A stretch of DNA of 64,000 bases from Bacillota bacterium (lineage in GTDB: Bacteria; Bacillota; Clostridia; Ch29): the NCBI GenBank assembly GCA_013540605.1, contig JABVCK010000005.1, forward strand, positions 117,251 through 181,250, written 5' to 3'. Within the stretch, counting starts at the first letter, position 1. Each line of letters starts with the position of its first letter. This document shows positions 11,110 through 21,099 of this stretch, piece after piece. The notes under the pieces are model-generated. The model did not search any database and was not told the DNA's origin. It saw only the letters and a list, made by a program, of their open reading frames with translations. A program made the translations under genes and the position numbers.

Positions 11110-11946
11110 CTATTTACTCAAAATTACCCGCTTCTGATAGGGTATTTCTATCCCCGCTTCATCCAGGGCCTGCTTTATGCCCTTTTTGATTTCCCTTTCA
11201 ATCCTCCACTGCTCCATTGGTTTTGAAGTTGCCCATATTCTCAGTCTCACGGAAGAATCCGCCAGATCGGATACCCCCAAGACCTTTGGCCCGTCTGTCA
11301 AATGTTCCTCTTTCATTCTATAGTCTGCAAAAAAGTTCTCTATTACTCCTATGGCCTTGTCCACGTCCTCCTCATATGCAATCCCGACGTCGAACATGAC
11401 TCTCATATCTCCCCTGCAGTGGTTTGTCACATTGGAAATATTACCGTTTGGTATTATATGCAAATCCCCGTTAAAATCCCTTACCTTTGTAATCCTTATC
11501 CCTATCTCCTCAACGATACCGGAGAATCTGTCCAGAGTGATATAGTCGCCCACGGCATATTGGTCTTCAAGGAGAATAAAAAAGCCTGTAATAACATCCC
11601 TAACCAGGTTCTGGGCCCCAAATCCGATTGCAAGTCCTCCAATACCTGCCGTAGCCAGAATAGAAGCGGGCGGGATTCCAATTATGGCAATAATCATAGT
11701 TAATCCTATAAAGTATAAAGTATACGTCACTACACTTTTTGCAAGGGTGCTCATAGTTGTAATCTTTTTTGTATCCACCTTTAACTTGCTGTTCAACTGT
11801 TTTTGAAAGAACCTATCTATAAGTATTTTTAAAAACTTGTTCCCCAGATGAACGGCAATCAGGACTGCAACGATCTTTAAGGCACTCTGCCCTATGAAAG
11901 CTAATGATATCCGGTCAAGATTCAACCTTTCAATGAGTTTTTCCAT
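11110..11946 (-). CDS. MscS-family mechanosensitive ion channel
   Basis: IGGLAIGFGAQNLVRDVITGFFILLEDQYAVGDYI. Confidence 0.93.
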   Translation of the reverse strand: MEKLIERLNLDRISLAFIGQSALKIVAVLIAVHLGNKFLKILIDRFFQKQLNSKLKVDTKKITTMSTLAKSVVTYTLYFIGLTMIIAIIGIPPASILATAGIGGLAIGFGAQNLVRDVITGFFILLEDQYAVGDYITLDRFSGIVEEIGIRITKVRDFNGDLHIIPNGNISNVTNHCRGDMRVMFDVGIAYEEDVDKAIGVIENFFADYRMKEEHLTDGPKVLGVSDLADSSVRLRIWATSKPMEQWRIEREIKKGIKQALDEAGIEIPYQKRVILSK

Positions 11947-11957
11947 ATTTCTTCCCC

Positions 11958-12224
11958 CTATAATTCTTCCTCCAGGTAAATTGTTTTCCGTTCCAACCGT
12001 AAACCCCTGTAAAGCTTTACAGTCGGCTGACTGACATCTATGACCTCCTTAACCTTTTCAATATGGTCCATATGAAATTTTATGGATAGCCCGCAGCTGG
12101 CGGTTATATCCCTCGGGGTAGGAAGCACCTCTATCTTCAGCCCGGCTTCCTTTAAAAATTTTTCTGCCTGGATTGCATGGTGGGTTGAATCGAAAGCCAG
12201 TACAAAAAAATCAGTCAGTGGCAT
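11958..12224 (-). CDS. DUF3343 domain protein
   Basis: FDSTHHAIQAEKFLKEAGLKIEVLPTPRDITASCGLSIKF; adjacent to yedF. Confidence 0.85.
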   Translation of the reverse strand: MPLTDFFVLAFDSTHHAIQAEKFLKEAGLKIEVLPTPRDITASCGLSIKFHMDHIEKVKEVIDVSQPTVKLYRGLRLERKTIYLEEEL

Positions 12225-12236
12225 AATTATCCCTTC

Positions 12237-12827
12237 TCATAGTATGATTGTGTTTTCTCCGTTGTTTAGTTTCTCTACTATTGTATACATATTCGACACC
12301 TGGCCTACTGCAAGTTTATCCTTCAAATTATAATAGTCCAAACACGTTCCACAGGATAGTATTTCTACCCCTGCCTCTTCCAGTTTCTTTAAGCTTTCCA
12401 GAGCTTCAGACCCTTGAACCGTCAGGTTTACTCCGCTGTTTACAAAAATCATGGTTTCCGGAAGGGGGCACACATCCAGAAGGGTTTTTAGGTACCCCTT
12501 CATTAGAATCTGTCCCAATACCCGGTCGCCGGCACCCAAAATATCGCTGCCTATAAAAACAATCAATCCGCTGTGTGCTGAAGGGTTAACTCCTCCAATT
12601 TCCTGCGTTTCCTTCTGTTTAAAAATATCGATATAATAGTCTCCCCCTACCTGGTGTATATCGACATCACACATCATGCTCTGAGCAAGCTTCTTGACAT
12701 TCTCTTTTGCTATTTCGCTGTTTACTATTGTGGTTATTTTTCCTTCTCTTACTTCATCCAGGGCTTTTTTTGTAAGTATTACCGGCTGTGGACAGTTTAA
12801 ACCTCTAGCGTCAATCTGTTTATCCAT
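12237..12827 (-). CDS. yedF: Sulfurtransferase-like selenium metabolism protein YedF
   Basis: TusA-like DARGLNCPQPVILTKKALDE plus DsrE-like C-terminal domain with CGTCLDYY. Confidence 0.88.
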   Translation of the reverse strand: MDKQIDARGLNCPQPVILTKKALDEVREGKITTIVNSEIAKENVKKLAQSMMCDVDIHQVGGDYYIDIFKQKETQEIGGVNPSAHSGLIVFIGSDILGAGDRVLGQILMKGYLKTLLDVCPLPETMIFVNSGVNLTVQGSEALESLKKLEEAGVEILSCGTCLDYYNLKDKLAVGQVSNMYTIVEKLNNGENTIIL

Positions 12828-12849
12828 ATTAATCCTCCCTTTATTCTTT

Positions 12850-13533
12850 TCAATTCAGCAGCGTCTTTAAAACCGTATCAATAGCCCAGGCAACTATGAA
12901 ATTATACCTGTAAAAATAAGCGGCGGTTTCCGAGTTGTCAATTGCACTAACCAGCCACTGGAGGTTAAAAACAACGGTCAGAGGTATTGCCAGGGTAAAT
13001 AGCACCATAAGCACCAGAATCCCTTTCAGAAGACCGACTGTAATCCCTCCCAGCTTGTTGAACTGTTTCAGTACAGGTATCTCTACCAGTGCGTTCAGGA
13101 AAGATACCGCTGCGGCAAATACTATTCTCACCGCAATATATATGGCAATAATGCTCAAGATGTTAATTATGATAGTGCTTAAGGCGCCTGCTATATTTTC
13201 AGCGACTGCTCCCGTATTATACTGCACTACCCCGGTATGAATACCAATGCTTTCGAGGCTTTTTGGCAGCTGAAGCCCCTGTGACCCTCCGTTTTTTATC
13301 ATCCCGCCGGAGTTTTCCATACTCTTCAAAATGGAAAGATACAGCCTGTTGTATAAGGGGGTGTTAGCTGCAAGATGCTCCGATAGCCTCATAAAATACA
13401 GCTTGGAAATCACAATGGCAGCTATAAACCCAACGATATTGAATACCGACAGTATGAATCCGTCCGTATACCCCTTTATGGCTGAAGATATCATTATAGC
13501 AATTACTATTATATCTAACCAATTCATATCCAA
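12850..13533 (-). CDS. CvpA family membrane protein
   Basis: MNWLDIIVIAIMISSAIKGYTDGFILSVFNIVGFIAAIVISKLYF. Confidence 0.85.
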   Translation of the reverse strand: MDMNWLDIIVIAIMISSAIKGYTDGFILSVFNIVGFIAAIVISKLYFMRLSEHLAANTPLYNRLYLSILKSMENSGGMIKNGGSQGLQLPKSLESIGIHTGVVQYNTGAVAENIAGALSTIIINILSIIAIYIAVRIVFAAAVSFLNALVEIPVLKQFNKLGGITVGLLKGILVLMVLFTLAIPLTVVFNLQWLVSAIDNSETAAYFYRYNFIVAWAIDTVLKTLLN

Positions 13534-13535
13534 CC

Positions 13536-14672
13536 CTACCTTTTGATGTCGCTAAAATATATCCTGTTGCCTGATATACAGGCAAGCTTATTGTCTGTCA
13601 GCAGTAACAGTCTCCCAATATCCATATCTAAATCCGTGTCAACTATATCTCCCGATAACATGCTAACCAGCTTTATTTTCCGTCCGGAGAACAGCACTGC
13701 ATATCCTTCCCCCTCTGAAATACCGTCAATCCTGTCCTTCCACGCAATGGTCCTAAGGATTTCTCCCTTATCATTATATATAAAGGTCTCTTCTCCAATC
13801 TTCCCGGGTATCCCCATCCTATAATCCTCCGCAAGGGAAACAATAGAGGTTCCACTGCTTGATAGAAGCTTTGCCGAAACATACCCTTTCAAGGGTTTTT
13901 GCCATAATATGCTTCCCTTAATATCATAGGATATTAGACTTTTCTCGGAAAGTACCATGATATTCCCGGTATCAGTAATTTTCAAGCCGAAGACCATATC
14001 CTCCGTAAGATCCTTTGCCCATATTATGCTGCCATCGTTTTTATATAGAACTACATTACATGAAAGGCGTCCTCCTTTTATATCCGCCGTAGCGACGGCA
14101 ATATTCTTGCCATCCTTTGAGACGGTGACGCCGGTCACTTCCGTCTTCCCTGCAGCTAAATAGGATGAGCCCTCTCCGTTGCCGTTTAATACTTCAACAA
14201 CCGCTTGTTCCTGTTTTGTTGATTTCACCCATAAGTTTGAATTGTCGAAGCCCATCCGTTCCACTTTTCCCGCTGAAGTGAACTCCCAAATCAATTCTCC
14301 TTGCTCGTTAAGCCCGTATACTTTATTTGTTTCCCTGTCACAGATTGCAATTGTATCTGCCGACGCGCTCAAAAAGGGGTTTTTTGCATTGACGGTTCTG
14401 CTCCATACCGTATTGCCTTCCCCGTCGATCAGTCTCACTGTATCTCCCTGCAAATGAACGAGTTTTCCGGAGATTGTATCAAAATCCGCATACACATCTT
14501 CTCCGTCCTGGTATGAGATGTCAAAATAGTCCCCGGGGATAAGCTTTACTGAAACAAATTTGGAATAAAAATGGGGATAAGCAAAATAGGTTATTATCAC
14601 GGTTAAGAGCGTTAATGCAATCAAATATTTCGTTTTGTTATCTTTCCGGTACCTTTTTTTCCGCATGTGCAA
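13536..14672 (-). CDS. DUF5711-like beta-propeller protein with N-terminal TM helix
   Basis: One TM segment followed by PQQ/WD-like repeats (GNIMVLSEKSLISYDIKGSILWQKPL). Confidence 0.65.
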   Translation of the reverse strand: MHMRKKRYRKDNKTKYLIALTLLTVIITYFAYPHFYSKFVSVKLIPGDYFDISYQDGEDVYADFDTISGKLVHLQGDTVRLIDGEGNTVWSRTVNAKNPFLSASADTIAICDRETNKVYGLNEQGELIWEFTSAGKVERMGFDNSNLWVKSTKQEQAVVEVLNGNGEGSSYLAAGKTEVTGVTVSKDGKNIAVATADIKGGRLSCNVVLYKNDGSIIWAKDLTEDMVFGLKITDTGNIMVLSEKSLISYDIKGSILWQKPLKGYVSAKLLSSSGTSIVSLAEDYRMGIPGKIGEETFIYNDKGEILRTIAWKDRIDGISEGEGYAVLFSGRKIKLVSMLSGDIVDTDLDMDIGRLLLLTDNKLACISGNRIYFSDIKR

Positions 14673-14870
14673 TACCCCTATAGTGTTTTTATCATTTATT
14701 TATTCTTTGGACAAGAACAAAATCCTCTATTCCTGTTCAAATTTCGAATGCCCACAGATATAGAGAATATTTCCACGTATTATAAAACCCGCTGGGGAAA
14801 AACTGTTAACTGTAATAATTATAATTATATCTAAATAAATTATTATTAAAAACCTTGTGGAGGATTTTTT

Positions 14871-15485
14871 ATGCCCCTGGCTCCCAGACAAAATTATAAC
14901 TCGATTGACATAAACGGAAATCTTCCTTTAACCAGATTCTCCGAGATATTTGCCAGCTGTTTTGAACGGTGTTATTCTGCGGGTAGAACCCCCATTATTA
15001 TACTTTGCATCGGTACGGACAGGTCAACCGGCGATTGCCTTGGTCCCCTTGTAGGCTATAAACTGACTAACAGCCTGAAAAAAGAAAATATTATTGTCCT
15101 CGGCACATTGGATAAACCCGTACATGCAAAAAACCTAAAACTAACTATGGATGAAATCGCGGCAAAGTATCCAAATCCCTTTATTGTAGCAATAGATGCC
15201 AGCCTTGGCGCCATGGAAAGAATAGGATTTGTAACCGTAGGGGAAGGGCCGTTAAAACCGGGAGCAGGGGTTAGCAAGAACCTCCCTAAGGTTGGTGATA
15301 TGCATATAAGCGGTATAGTAAACTTCGGCGGCTTTATGGAATACCTGATACTGCAGAATACCAGGTTGAGCCTGGTGATGAAAATGGCAAATATAATTTC
15401 CTCCGGAATCCAATATGCCTTCTGGAAAGCTATAGACTGCACTCCATTCCCGGCTCTGGCACCTTCGGAAAACTATATGGATTAA
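14871..15485 (+). CDS. yyaC: Spore protease YyaC
   Basis: IILCIGTDRSTGDCLGPLVGYKL, VAIDASLG, PGAGVSKNLPKVGDMHISGIVN. Confidence 0.9.
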   Translation: MPLAPRQNYNSIDINGNLPLTRFSEIFASCFERCYSAGRTPIIILCIGTDRSTGDCLGPLVGYKLTNSLKKENIIVLGTLDKPVHAKNLKLTMDEIAAKYPNPFIVAIDASLGAMERIGFVTVGEGPLKPGAGVSKNLPKVGDMHISGIVNFGGFMEYLILQNTRLSLVMKMANIISSGIQYAFWKAIDCTPFPALAPSENYMD

Positions 15486-15499
15486 GATGTCCCATCTCA

Positions 15500-16123
15500 T
15501 TATATTTTGAACAGCTCTATAATCTCTTCGTCGGAGGTCTGGTGAAAATCCTCATAGTACATGCCTACCGCATAAAAGGGATACGGACTCTCCAAGCACA
15601 CCACTCTGTCAACTCTTTCCAGGAGATCTTCCAGCACATCACTGGGAGCAACGGGCACTGCAATCACTATCCCTAAGACCCCGGCGTTCTGTATTGATTT
15701 TATTGCAGCTTTAATAGTAAAGCCTGTTGCAATACCATCATCCACCAGGATAACTATCTTGTTTTTCAGTTGTACCGGCTCTTTGTTCCCTTTGTATAAC
15801 CGCATCCTTCGCTCAATCTCTTCAATCTGTTCTCTTTTCTCTTCTTCTATATAGCTTTTATCAACTTTAAGATATAGAATCATTTCTTCATCAAGAAGCA
15901 GTGTACCATCCTGCGTTACAGCACCTATAGCTATCTCCTTGTTGAAAGGCGCCCCGAGCTTTCTTGGAATTATTAAATCCCATTCACATCCCAGTTCAGT
16001 TCTTATTACATCCGCAACAAGGGCTCCACCCCTTGGTATCGCCAGCACAACAACCTCTTCCCCTTTGTAGTCTTTAAGGAGTTTTGCCAGCATTTCACCG
16101 GCTTCTTTTCTGTTTCTAAACAT
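15500..16123 (-). CDS. Phosphoribosyltransferase family protein (start at MFRNRKEAGEML)
   Basis: AIPRGGALVADVI; PRPP loop VILVDDGIATGFTIKAA. Confidence 0.88.
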   Translation of the reverse strand: MFRNRKEAGEMLAKLLKDYKGEEVVVLAIPRGGALVADVIRTELGCEWDLIIPRKLGAPFNKEIAIGAVTQDGTLLLDEEMILYLKVDKSYIEEEKREQIEEIERRMRLYKGNKEPVQLKNKIVILVDDGIATGFTIKAAIKSIQNAGVLGIVIAVPVAPSDVLEDLLERVDRVVCLESPYPFYAVGMYYEDFHQTSDEEIIELFKI

Positions 16124-16133
16124 TTTATACCCC

Positions 16134-16388
16134 CTAGAAAAGTGAACTATATGTGCCTCTTTCCAGAACAAACAACACCTCTTCAACGGCCATACCCCTG
16201 CCGTTTATCATAAGAACGCCGCTTGCGGCCCCCCAACCGGTATTGTGAAAATCTCTTATGCCATCGTAATATATACATGCATCAACTTGCTTACCCGTTT
16301 CATACAAATCCGTCACTTCATAACCCTTAGCCTTTAATTCCATAATCAAGTTCCCGAGCCTTCTGTCAACTGCAACCATTTTCTTCAT
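16134..16388 (-). CDS. UPF0180 (YkuS-like) protein
   Basis: KKMVAVDRRLGNLIMELKAKGYEVTDLYETGKQVDACIYYDGIRDFH. Confidence 0.75.
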   Translation of the reverse strand: MKKMVAVDRRLGNLIMELKAKGYEVTDLYETGKQVDACIYYDGIRDFHNTGWGAASGVLMINGRGMAVEEVLFVLERGTYSSLF

Positions 16389-16428
16389 GTCAGCACCTCC
16401 AGGAATATTTTTCCCTTAGGTGCTCCAT

Positions 16429-17307
16429 TTATTCCTCGGGCACAACGACTCTCAAGGCGTTTGGCTCAATATGCATGTCCGCCGGGCATTCACCGATTAT
16501 GTCCCCATCCGAATTGATAAAGCCCTTCTCACAGAACACCTTGATCTTTTCCGCATTAAAATATTCCACTTCCGGTCTTTTCAGATGTCCTCCTGAAAAT
16601 AAAAGCGGAAAAAGGGCAATTATCCTATTTCTGGGCATATTTCTTACCAGGCAAATATCCAGCAAGCCGTCATTTATCCTGGCCCGGGGAGCGATTTTCA
16701 TCCCACCCCCATAATATGAGCCGTTGGCTACAGCAATTAGGGTAGCCTGTCTACTTACCGTTCCCTGCTCAGTTTGTATTTCAAGGTCATAGGGCTTATA
16801 ACCGTTCACCGCTTTGAATACTCCAAGAATATATGCAACTGAACCGGGGATGCTTTTTTTTATTTTATTTGCTTCAATAACTACTTGGGAGTCAAGTCCA
16901 ACGCTTGCTACATTTATAAAGTACCTGCCGTTAACAACCCCAAGGTCGCAGGGTATAATGTTCATTCCCAAAAGAATGCGAACAGCCTCATCAAGTTCCA
17001 AAGGAAGTTTAAGTGTCCTTGCAAAGTCATTCCCTGTTCCAACCGGCAATACTCCCAGCACTGTATCTCTGTTCTCCGGGATACCATTTACCACCTCACT
17101 GACAGTTCCGTCTCCCCCAACGGCAACAACAACATCGCATCCATCCTTAACTGCTCTCTCCGCTTTAGCTATGCCATCCCCCGGACCATCAGTGATATAT
17201 ATGCCATATTGAAAGCCTTCTGTTTCCGTATAAAACCTGATGACACGAAGCCAATCCTCAACTCTTTTCTTGCCGGCTACAGGATTTACTATATATCCTA
17301 TCCTCAA
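16429..17307 (-). CDS. Diacylglycerol/lipid kinase (YegS/DagK family)
   Basis: MRIGYIVNPVAGKKR, VVAVGGDGTVSEVVNGI, VLPVGTGNDFARTL. Confidence 0.93.
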   Translation of the reverse strand: MRIGYIVNPVAGKKRVEDWLRVIRFYTETEGFQYGIYITDGPGDGIAKAERAVKDGCDVVVAVGGDGTVSEVVNGIPENRDTVLGVLPVGTGNDFARTLKLPLELDEAVRILLGMNIIPCDLGVVNGRYFINVASVGLDSQVVIEANKIKKSIPGSVAYILGVFKAVNGYKPYDLEIQTEQGTVSRQATLIAVANGSYYGGGMKIAPRARINDGLLDICLVRNMPRNRIIALFPLLFSGGHLKRPEVEYFNAEKIKVFCEKGFINSDGDIIGECPADMHIEPNALRVVVPEE

Positions 17308-17319
17308 CCCATCATCCCC

Positions 17320-17820
17320 CTATTTCATTGCTTTGTCCAATGCCTCCTTTTCTTCTTTGGAGAGGGCATAACTGCTTTTCCCTCCATGAATTGGCTTTGC
17401 GTAAGTTATGCTCTCGCTTCTGCCATAAATACTGCTGATTACCACTCCGTTATTTCCATAGTCCAGTAATGCCAGTGAAAAACTCAGATCGCTGCCGGTA
17501 TCCTGGAAGGCATTATATCTTACAATGCCAAATTTTTGAAAGCATCCTTTGAGCTGTTTTCCCATGCTTTCCATGTTTCTCAGCATCTCTTTGTTTTCCT
17601 CTTCAATCTCTTCAATTTTACCCGTATACTCAATAATCATTCCTTCAATATTGTCCGACTTAGCTCCTCTCATTAAGCGTTTGAACCTGCCGTTGATGCG
17701 TGCCGCCGATACGGCCAGCAGGAGCAGTAAGACAAAAGCAACGGTGACCGCTATAATTAAATAAATCATAATCTGGTCACCATATTCTTTAACAATTTCT
17801 ATTGCCCAGTTGTTTTGCAT
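17320..17820 (-). CDS. DUF4446 domain protein
   Basis: IVRYNAFQDTGSDLSFSLALLDYGNNGVVISSIYGRSESITYAKPI. Confidence 0.88.
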   Translation of the reverse strand: MQNNWAIEIVKEYGDQIMIYLIIAVTVAFVLLLLLAVSAARINGRFKRLMRGAKSDNIEGMIIEYTGKIEEIEEENKEMLRNMESMGKQLKGCFQKFGIVRYNAFQDTGSDLSFSLALLDYGNNGVVISSIYGRSESITYAKPIHGGKSSYALSKEEKEALDKAMK

Positions 17821-17839
17821 ATTAAACCTCCTAATAATC

Positions 17840-18070
17840 GGGGACATTCCGCAGTACAGTTCGCAGATCGCAGGGATTAGATCACAGATCACAGGCGTCA
17901 GGGTAGGTCTCTGAAGTTTTCATTCTGGCAACTGGGAACTGACAACTGATGTCTGGCAACTGTTGGCTTTCGACTTTCCAGCTTTCCAACTTTTGACCTT
18001 ACTGCCGACTGTCATCTGACCACTAGTCACTGATCACTGGCTACTGATCACTGGTAGGCGGTGTGTCCCC
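17840..18070. repeat. Composite palindromic repeat, copy A
   Basis: GGGGACATTCC ... atcacagatcacag GCGTCAGGGTAGGTCTCTGAAGTTTTCATTCTGGCAACTGGGAACTG ... GGTGTGTCCCC. Confidence 0.75.
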
Positions 18071-18302
18071 TTTCCGATCGGGGACATTCCTCCCACCCCG
18101 GAGTTATATATTGGGGACATTCCGCAGCAAGGAATATCCGCGTAGTAGCGGTGTGTCCCCTGGCCGATATTGGGAGGTGTGTCCCCTTTCCGATCGGGGA
18201 CATTCCTCCCACCCCGGAGTTATATATTGGGGACATTCCGCAGCAAGGAATATCCGCGTAGTAGCGGTGTGTCCCCTGGCCGATATTGGGAGGTGTGTCC
18301 CC
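18061..18302. repeat. 116-bp tandem duplication (about 2.1 copies)
   Basis: gtgtgtcccctttccgatcggggacattcctcccaccccggag... starts at 18061, 18177 and (partial) 18293. Confidence 0.9.
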
Positions 18303-18550
18303 TTTCCTTTATATTCTACAGGCTTTGACATTTTCCTCCCATACTGAATTCCCCGGGAAAACAATTTCGGCAAGCCCCTAGCAAGCCTGGGCGTATTCTC
18401 GCCATCGCCGTATACAAAAAGCTCTTGTTTGTAATAGCATTGTTATATACTTTACTGGATTATTATGCTAGACTATTATTGAAGCTACCAATTTTGGATA
18501 TAATCCAGTAGAGCGTTCAGGTATTCACTAAGATCAAAGGAGGGCAGCCC

Positions 18551-19627
18551 GTGCAATTATATCAAAAATACATTATATATTTTATAAGAACTCTGCTGTT
18601 CCTGGCAATCATTTCTTTTCTGTACCTATTTTTTACCAAGTTATTTATATACATATTGCCTTTTATTATTGCCTGGATTATTGCTTCAATAATAAACCCG
18701 TTAGTGAACTATGTCGATAAAAGGACGAAAATTCCCCGGGGAATCATCTCTGCCATACTTTTGATCTCTCTTTATACTGTTTTAGGTTTTCTGATTTTCC
18801 TGGGAATTTCCCGCCTGATAACGGAGCTTATTAATATATCCGACAGCCTCCCCAGGTACACGTATGCTATAAGGGTAACGTTTAACGACCTTATAAGCAA
18901 GGTACAAAATATATATATAAACTTGCCCCCGGAATTTACTCAGCTAGTAAACAGCAGCTTTAACAATGTTATTACTTCAGTAACATCATTGATAAGCAAC
19001 GCAATCGGCAAATCATTGTCCCTATTATCTGTCTTCCCAAAAACAATAATATTTATTATTGTGACAACGGTTGCTTCATACTTAATTAGCCGGGATAACA
19101 AAAATATCGTGAAATTCTTGCTGTCGCAAATTCCCGATGATATGGCAGTCAGGTTAAAATCTGTCGAAAGGGACCTCCTGAAAGCCCTGGGTGGGTTCAT
19201 CAAAGCCCAACTCACCATAATGGGCATAACCTTCATTATTACAGCTTCGGGATTGTATCTAATAGGGATTCCCTATGCGTTGACAATGGCTCTGATAATC
19301 GGTATCGTTGATGCCCTCCCTATACTGGGTACCGGGGCAATCCTAATCCCATGGTCAATTATAAATATGCTGATGGATGACTACCGCTTGGGTTTTGCCC
19401 TCCTGGTTCTCTACGGAATAATTGTGGTTACACGGCAGCTTATTGAGCCCAAGATAGTAGGTAAGAACATCGGCCTCCACCCCCTTGTAGCCCTCGCTTC
19501 ACTCTACATTGGGCTGCAGATATTCGGAATAATCGGAATAGTTCTAGGCCCTTTGACCGTAATTGTTATAAAGGCCCTTCAAAAAACCTCTATGCTGCCA
19601 AATTGGAAAGAAACAAAACAGCCCTAA
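18551..19627 (+). CDS. AI-2E family / sporulation integral membrane protein YtvI-like
   Basis: Multi-TM; GIPYALTMALIIGIVDALPILGTGAILIPW, EPKIVGKNIGLHPLVALASLYIGLQIFGIIGIVLGP. Confidence 0.88.
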   Translation: MQLYQKYIIYFIRTLLFLAIISFLYLFFTKLFIYILPFIIAWIIASIINPLVNYVDKRTKIPRGIISAILLISLYTVLGFLIFLGISRLITELINISDSLPRYTYAIRVTFNDLISKVQNIYINLPPEFTQLVNSSFNNVITSVTSLISNAIGKSLSLLSVFPKTIIFIIVTTVASYLISRDNKNIVKFLLSQIPDDMAVRLKSVERDLLKALGGFIKAQLTIMGITFIITASGLYLIGIPYALTMALIIGIVDALPILGTGAILIPWSIINMLMDDYRLGFALLVLYGIIVVTRQLIEPKIVGKNIGLHPLVALASLYIGLQIFGIIGIVLGPLTVIVIKALQKTSMLPNWKETKQP

Positions 19628-19686
19628 AGGCACGGTTTAATAGGGAAACTTACTGAACCATACCCCAAACCGATACGGAAAAGCGA

Positions 19687-19722
19687 AAAGAGAGGCAATG
19701 CCACACAAAGGTATTGCCTCTC
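19687..19722. terminator. Terminator hairpin AGAGAGGCAAT/ATTGCCTCTCT
   Basis: Inverted repeat just 3' of the minus-strand Cys-rich gene. Confidence 0.75.
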
Positions 19723-19727
19723 TTGCT

Positions 19728-21029
19728 TTATACAGACAAAATTTCTTTCAGAGAGCACTGGTTCGGAGTGCATTTGCATATGTAGCCGCCGCATATCATA
19801 GCGACTGTGCAATAATTGTTCTCGTTGTTTGCGCAGATTTTCATAATGTCATTTTCTTCATCTACCGCTTTGAATGGGCAAATATTGCATAAATTCTTTT
19901 CACACATTCGTGGCACAAAGTCGAAAGTGGCATCAAATTGCTCGGGGTAACCGATGGAGATGTCTTCTCTTTCATAAAGCAATCGAAGCAACTTGTTGAA
20001 CGGAAGCCTTTGATCTTTTGCAGATAGCTTTACGTCGGAAAGCAGACATTTACGGAATGTTGAATTATTGTTCCATACATCTCCGGGCAGTTCGAAATGA
20101 CGTTTTGCTTCATCTGAAAACAAAACTTCGACTAAAGCAGGGTCTACACCGCGACAGAGCAAGCCATGTTTAAAATATTCCTTTCCAAACTCCGGCGACT
20201 TTATGTAATCTCGCAGACAGCACCATACACGCTTGATCCCATATTGACCATTACGTTCATAAAATCTCTGCACACGGCTTCGAAAAGCCTTATTATCTGA
20301 AAGCAATGAAAGGATGCTTTCTGTTCGCCTTTCTGCGTTTTCCATCCAGACAGGATCGTTGAGATGTTCTTTTGACGGCTGCCCGATATTATCGTAAGTA
20401 AGAATATATAATCCATACGCTAAGCCTCGAACTAAATCTTTGCATGAATATGTTGCGCTGGTCAGGCAATTAATTATTGCGACTGCATAATCAATAAAAT
20501 CTCGGTTAAACGCTTCAAGGGTATGGAGTGTATAGACCATTGAAACATAATCCGATGGGTAAAAGCGAGATATAAAGCTGACAGGTTCTCCTCCCGGACG
20601 GTTGTTTTTACTTAACATTCGATTATCTTTCGGAGCAAGTAGCTTGGATTTAAAAGTATAGTTTCCGTCAGGTTTTTCTTCGAAAAATGACAACGGAGAA
20701 CCGATGAAGAGGACATTCATGCCCTCTCCAAAATCTTTATAGTGTTTAAGCATATCAGAGAAAACGAATCCCCCAACCTCCCAAATCTGCTCAAAGGGCA
20801 TCTGCCGATCCGTAATATAACTTATCCAATGGGTCAGTAGTTTGAGATCATCAGATATGTCGTTGTGTGCATAATTTATCAAGCCGTAGTTATTTGCACA
20901 GGAGGCGTCCCAGCGACATTGGTCTATAAAATTGATGACTTCAAATTTCTTTCTCATTATTTTGAACCTTTCTTTTCGTTTCTCCGCATTTTTCATAATC
21001 CTCGTCAATGCGATGCTTCCAACCAGCAC
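19728..21029 (-). CDS. Uncharacterised protein with Cys-rich C-terminus
   Basis: Long ORF in the island; C-terminal CEKNLCNICPFKA...KICANNENNYCTVAMICGGYICKCTPNQCSLKE; no family recognised; actual start may be internal (MRKKFEVINF). Confidence 0.6.
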   Translation of the reverse strand: MLVGSIALTRIMKNAEKRKERFKIMRKKFEVINFIDQCRWDASCANNYGLINYAHNDISDDLKLLTHWISYITDRQMPFEQIWEVGGFVFSDMLKHYKDFGEGMNVLFIGSPLSFFEEKPDGNYTFKSKLLAPKDNRMLSKNNRPGGEPVSFISRFYPSDYVSMVYTLHTLEAFNRDFIDYAVAIINCLTSATYSCKDLVRGLAYGLYILTYDNIGQPSKEHLNDPVWMENAERRTESILSLLSDNKAFRSRVQRFYERNGQYGIKRVWCCLRDYIKSPEFGKEYFKHGLLCRGVDPALVEVLFSDEAKRHFELPGDVWNNNSTFRKCLLSDVKLSAKDQRLPFNKLLRLLYEREDISIGYPEQFDATFDFVPRMCEKNLCNICPFKAVDEENDIMKICANNENNYCTVAMICGGYICKCTPNQCSLKEILSV

Positions 21030-21099
21030 TCATAGGAGCAGAGCTTGAATCTGAGTTTTCATATTATTTATGGCCTTACCATTATCGTTCTCCGTGGAG

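Noticed and set aside
17896-18060. Possible CRISPR array (regularly recurring 10-nt CTGGCAACTG / CACTGATCACTGG units)
   Set aside because: Units are short, degenerate and without unique spacers; part of the composite repeat family, and no cas genes are present.
18346-18364. Noc-binding-site-like palindrome attccccgggaaaac near 18350
   Set aside because: Two mismatches to ATTTCCCGGGAAAT and only one nearby similar sequence (in coding DNA); not strong enough.
18048-18373. Short ORFs with repeated MSPIYNSGVGGMSPIGKGTHLPISARGHTATTR on both strands
   Set aside because: Translations of the 116-bp tandem palindromic repeat, not a repeat protein gene.
20201-20416. 71-aa minus-strand ORF inside the Cys-rich protein gene
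   Set aside because: Out-of-frame within a longer, better supported ORF.
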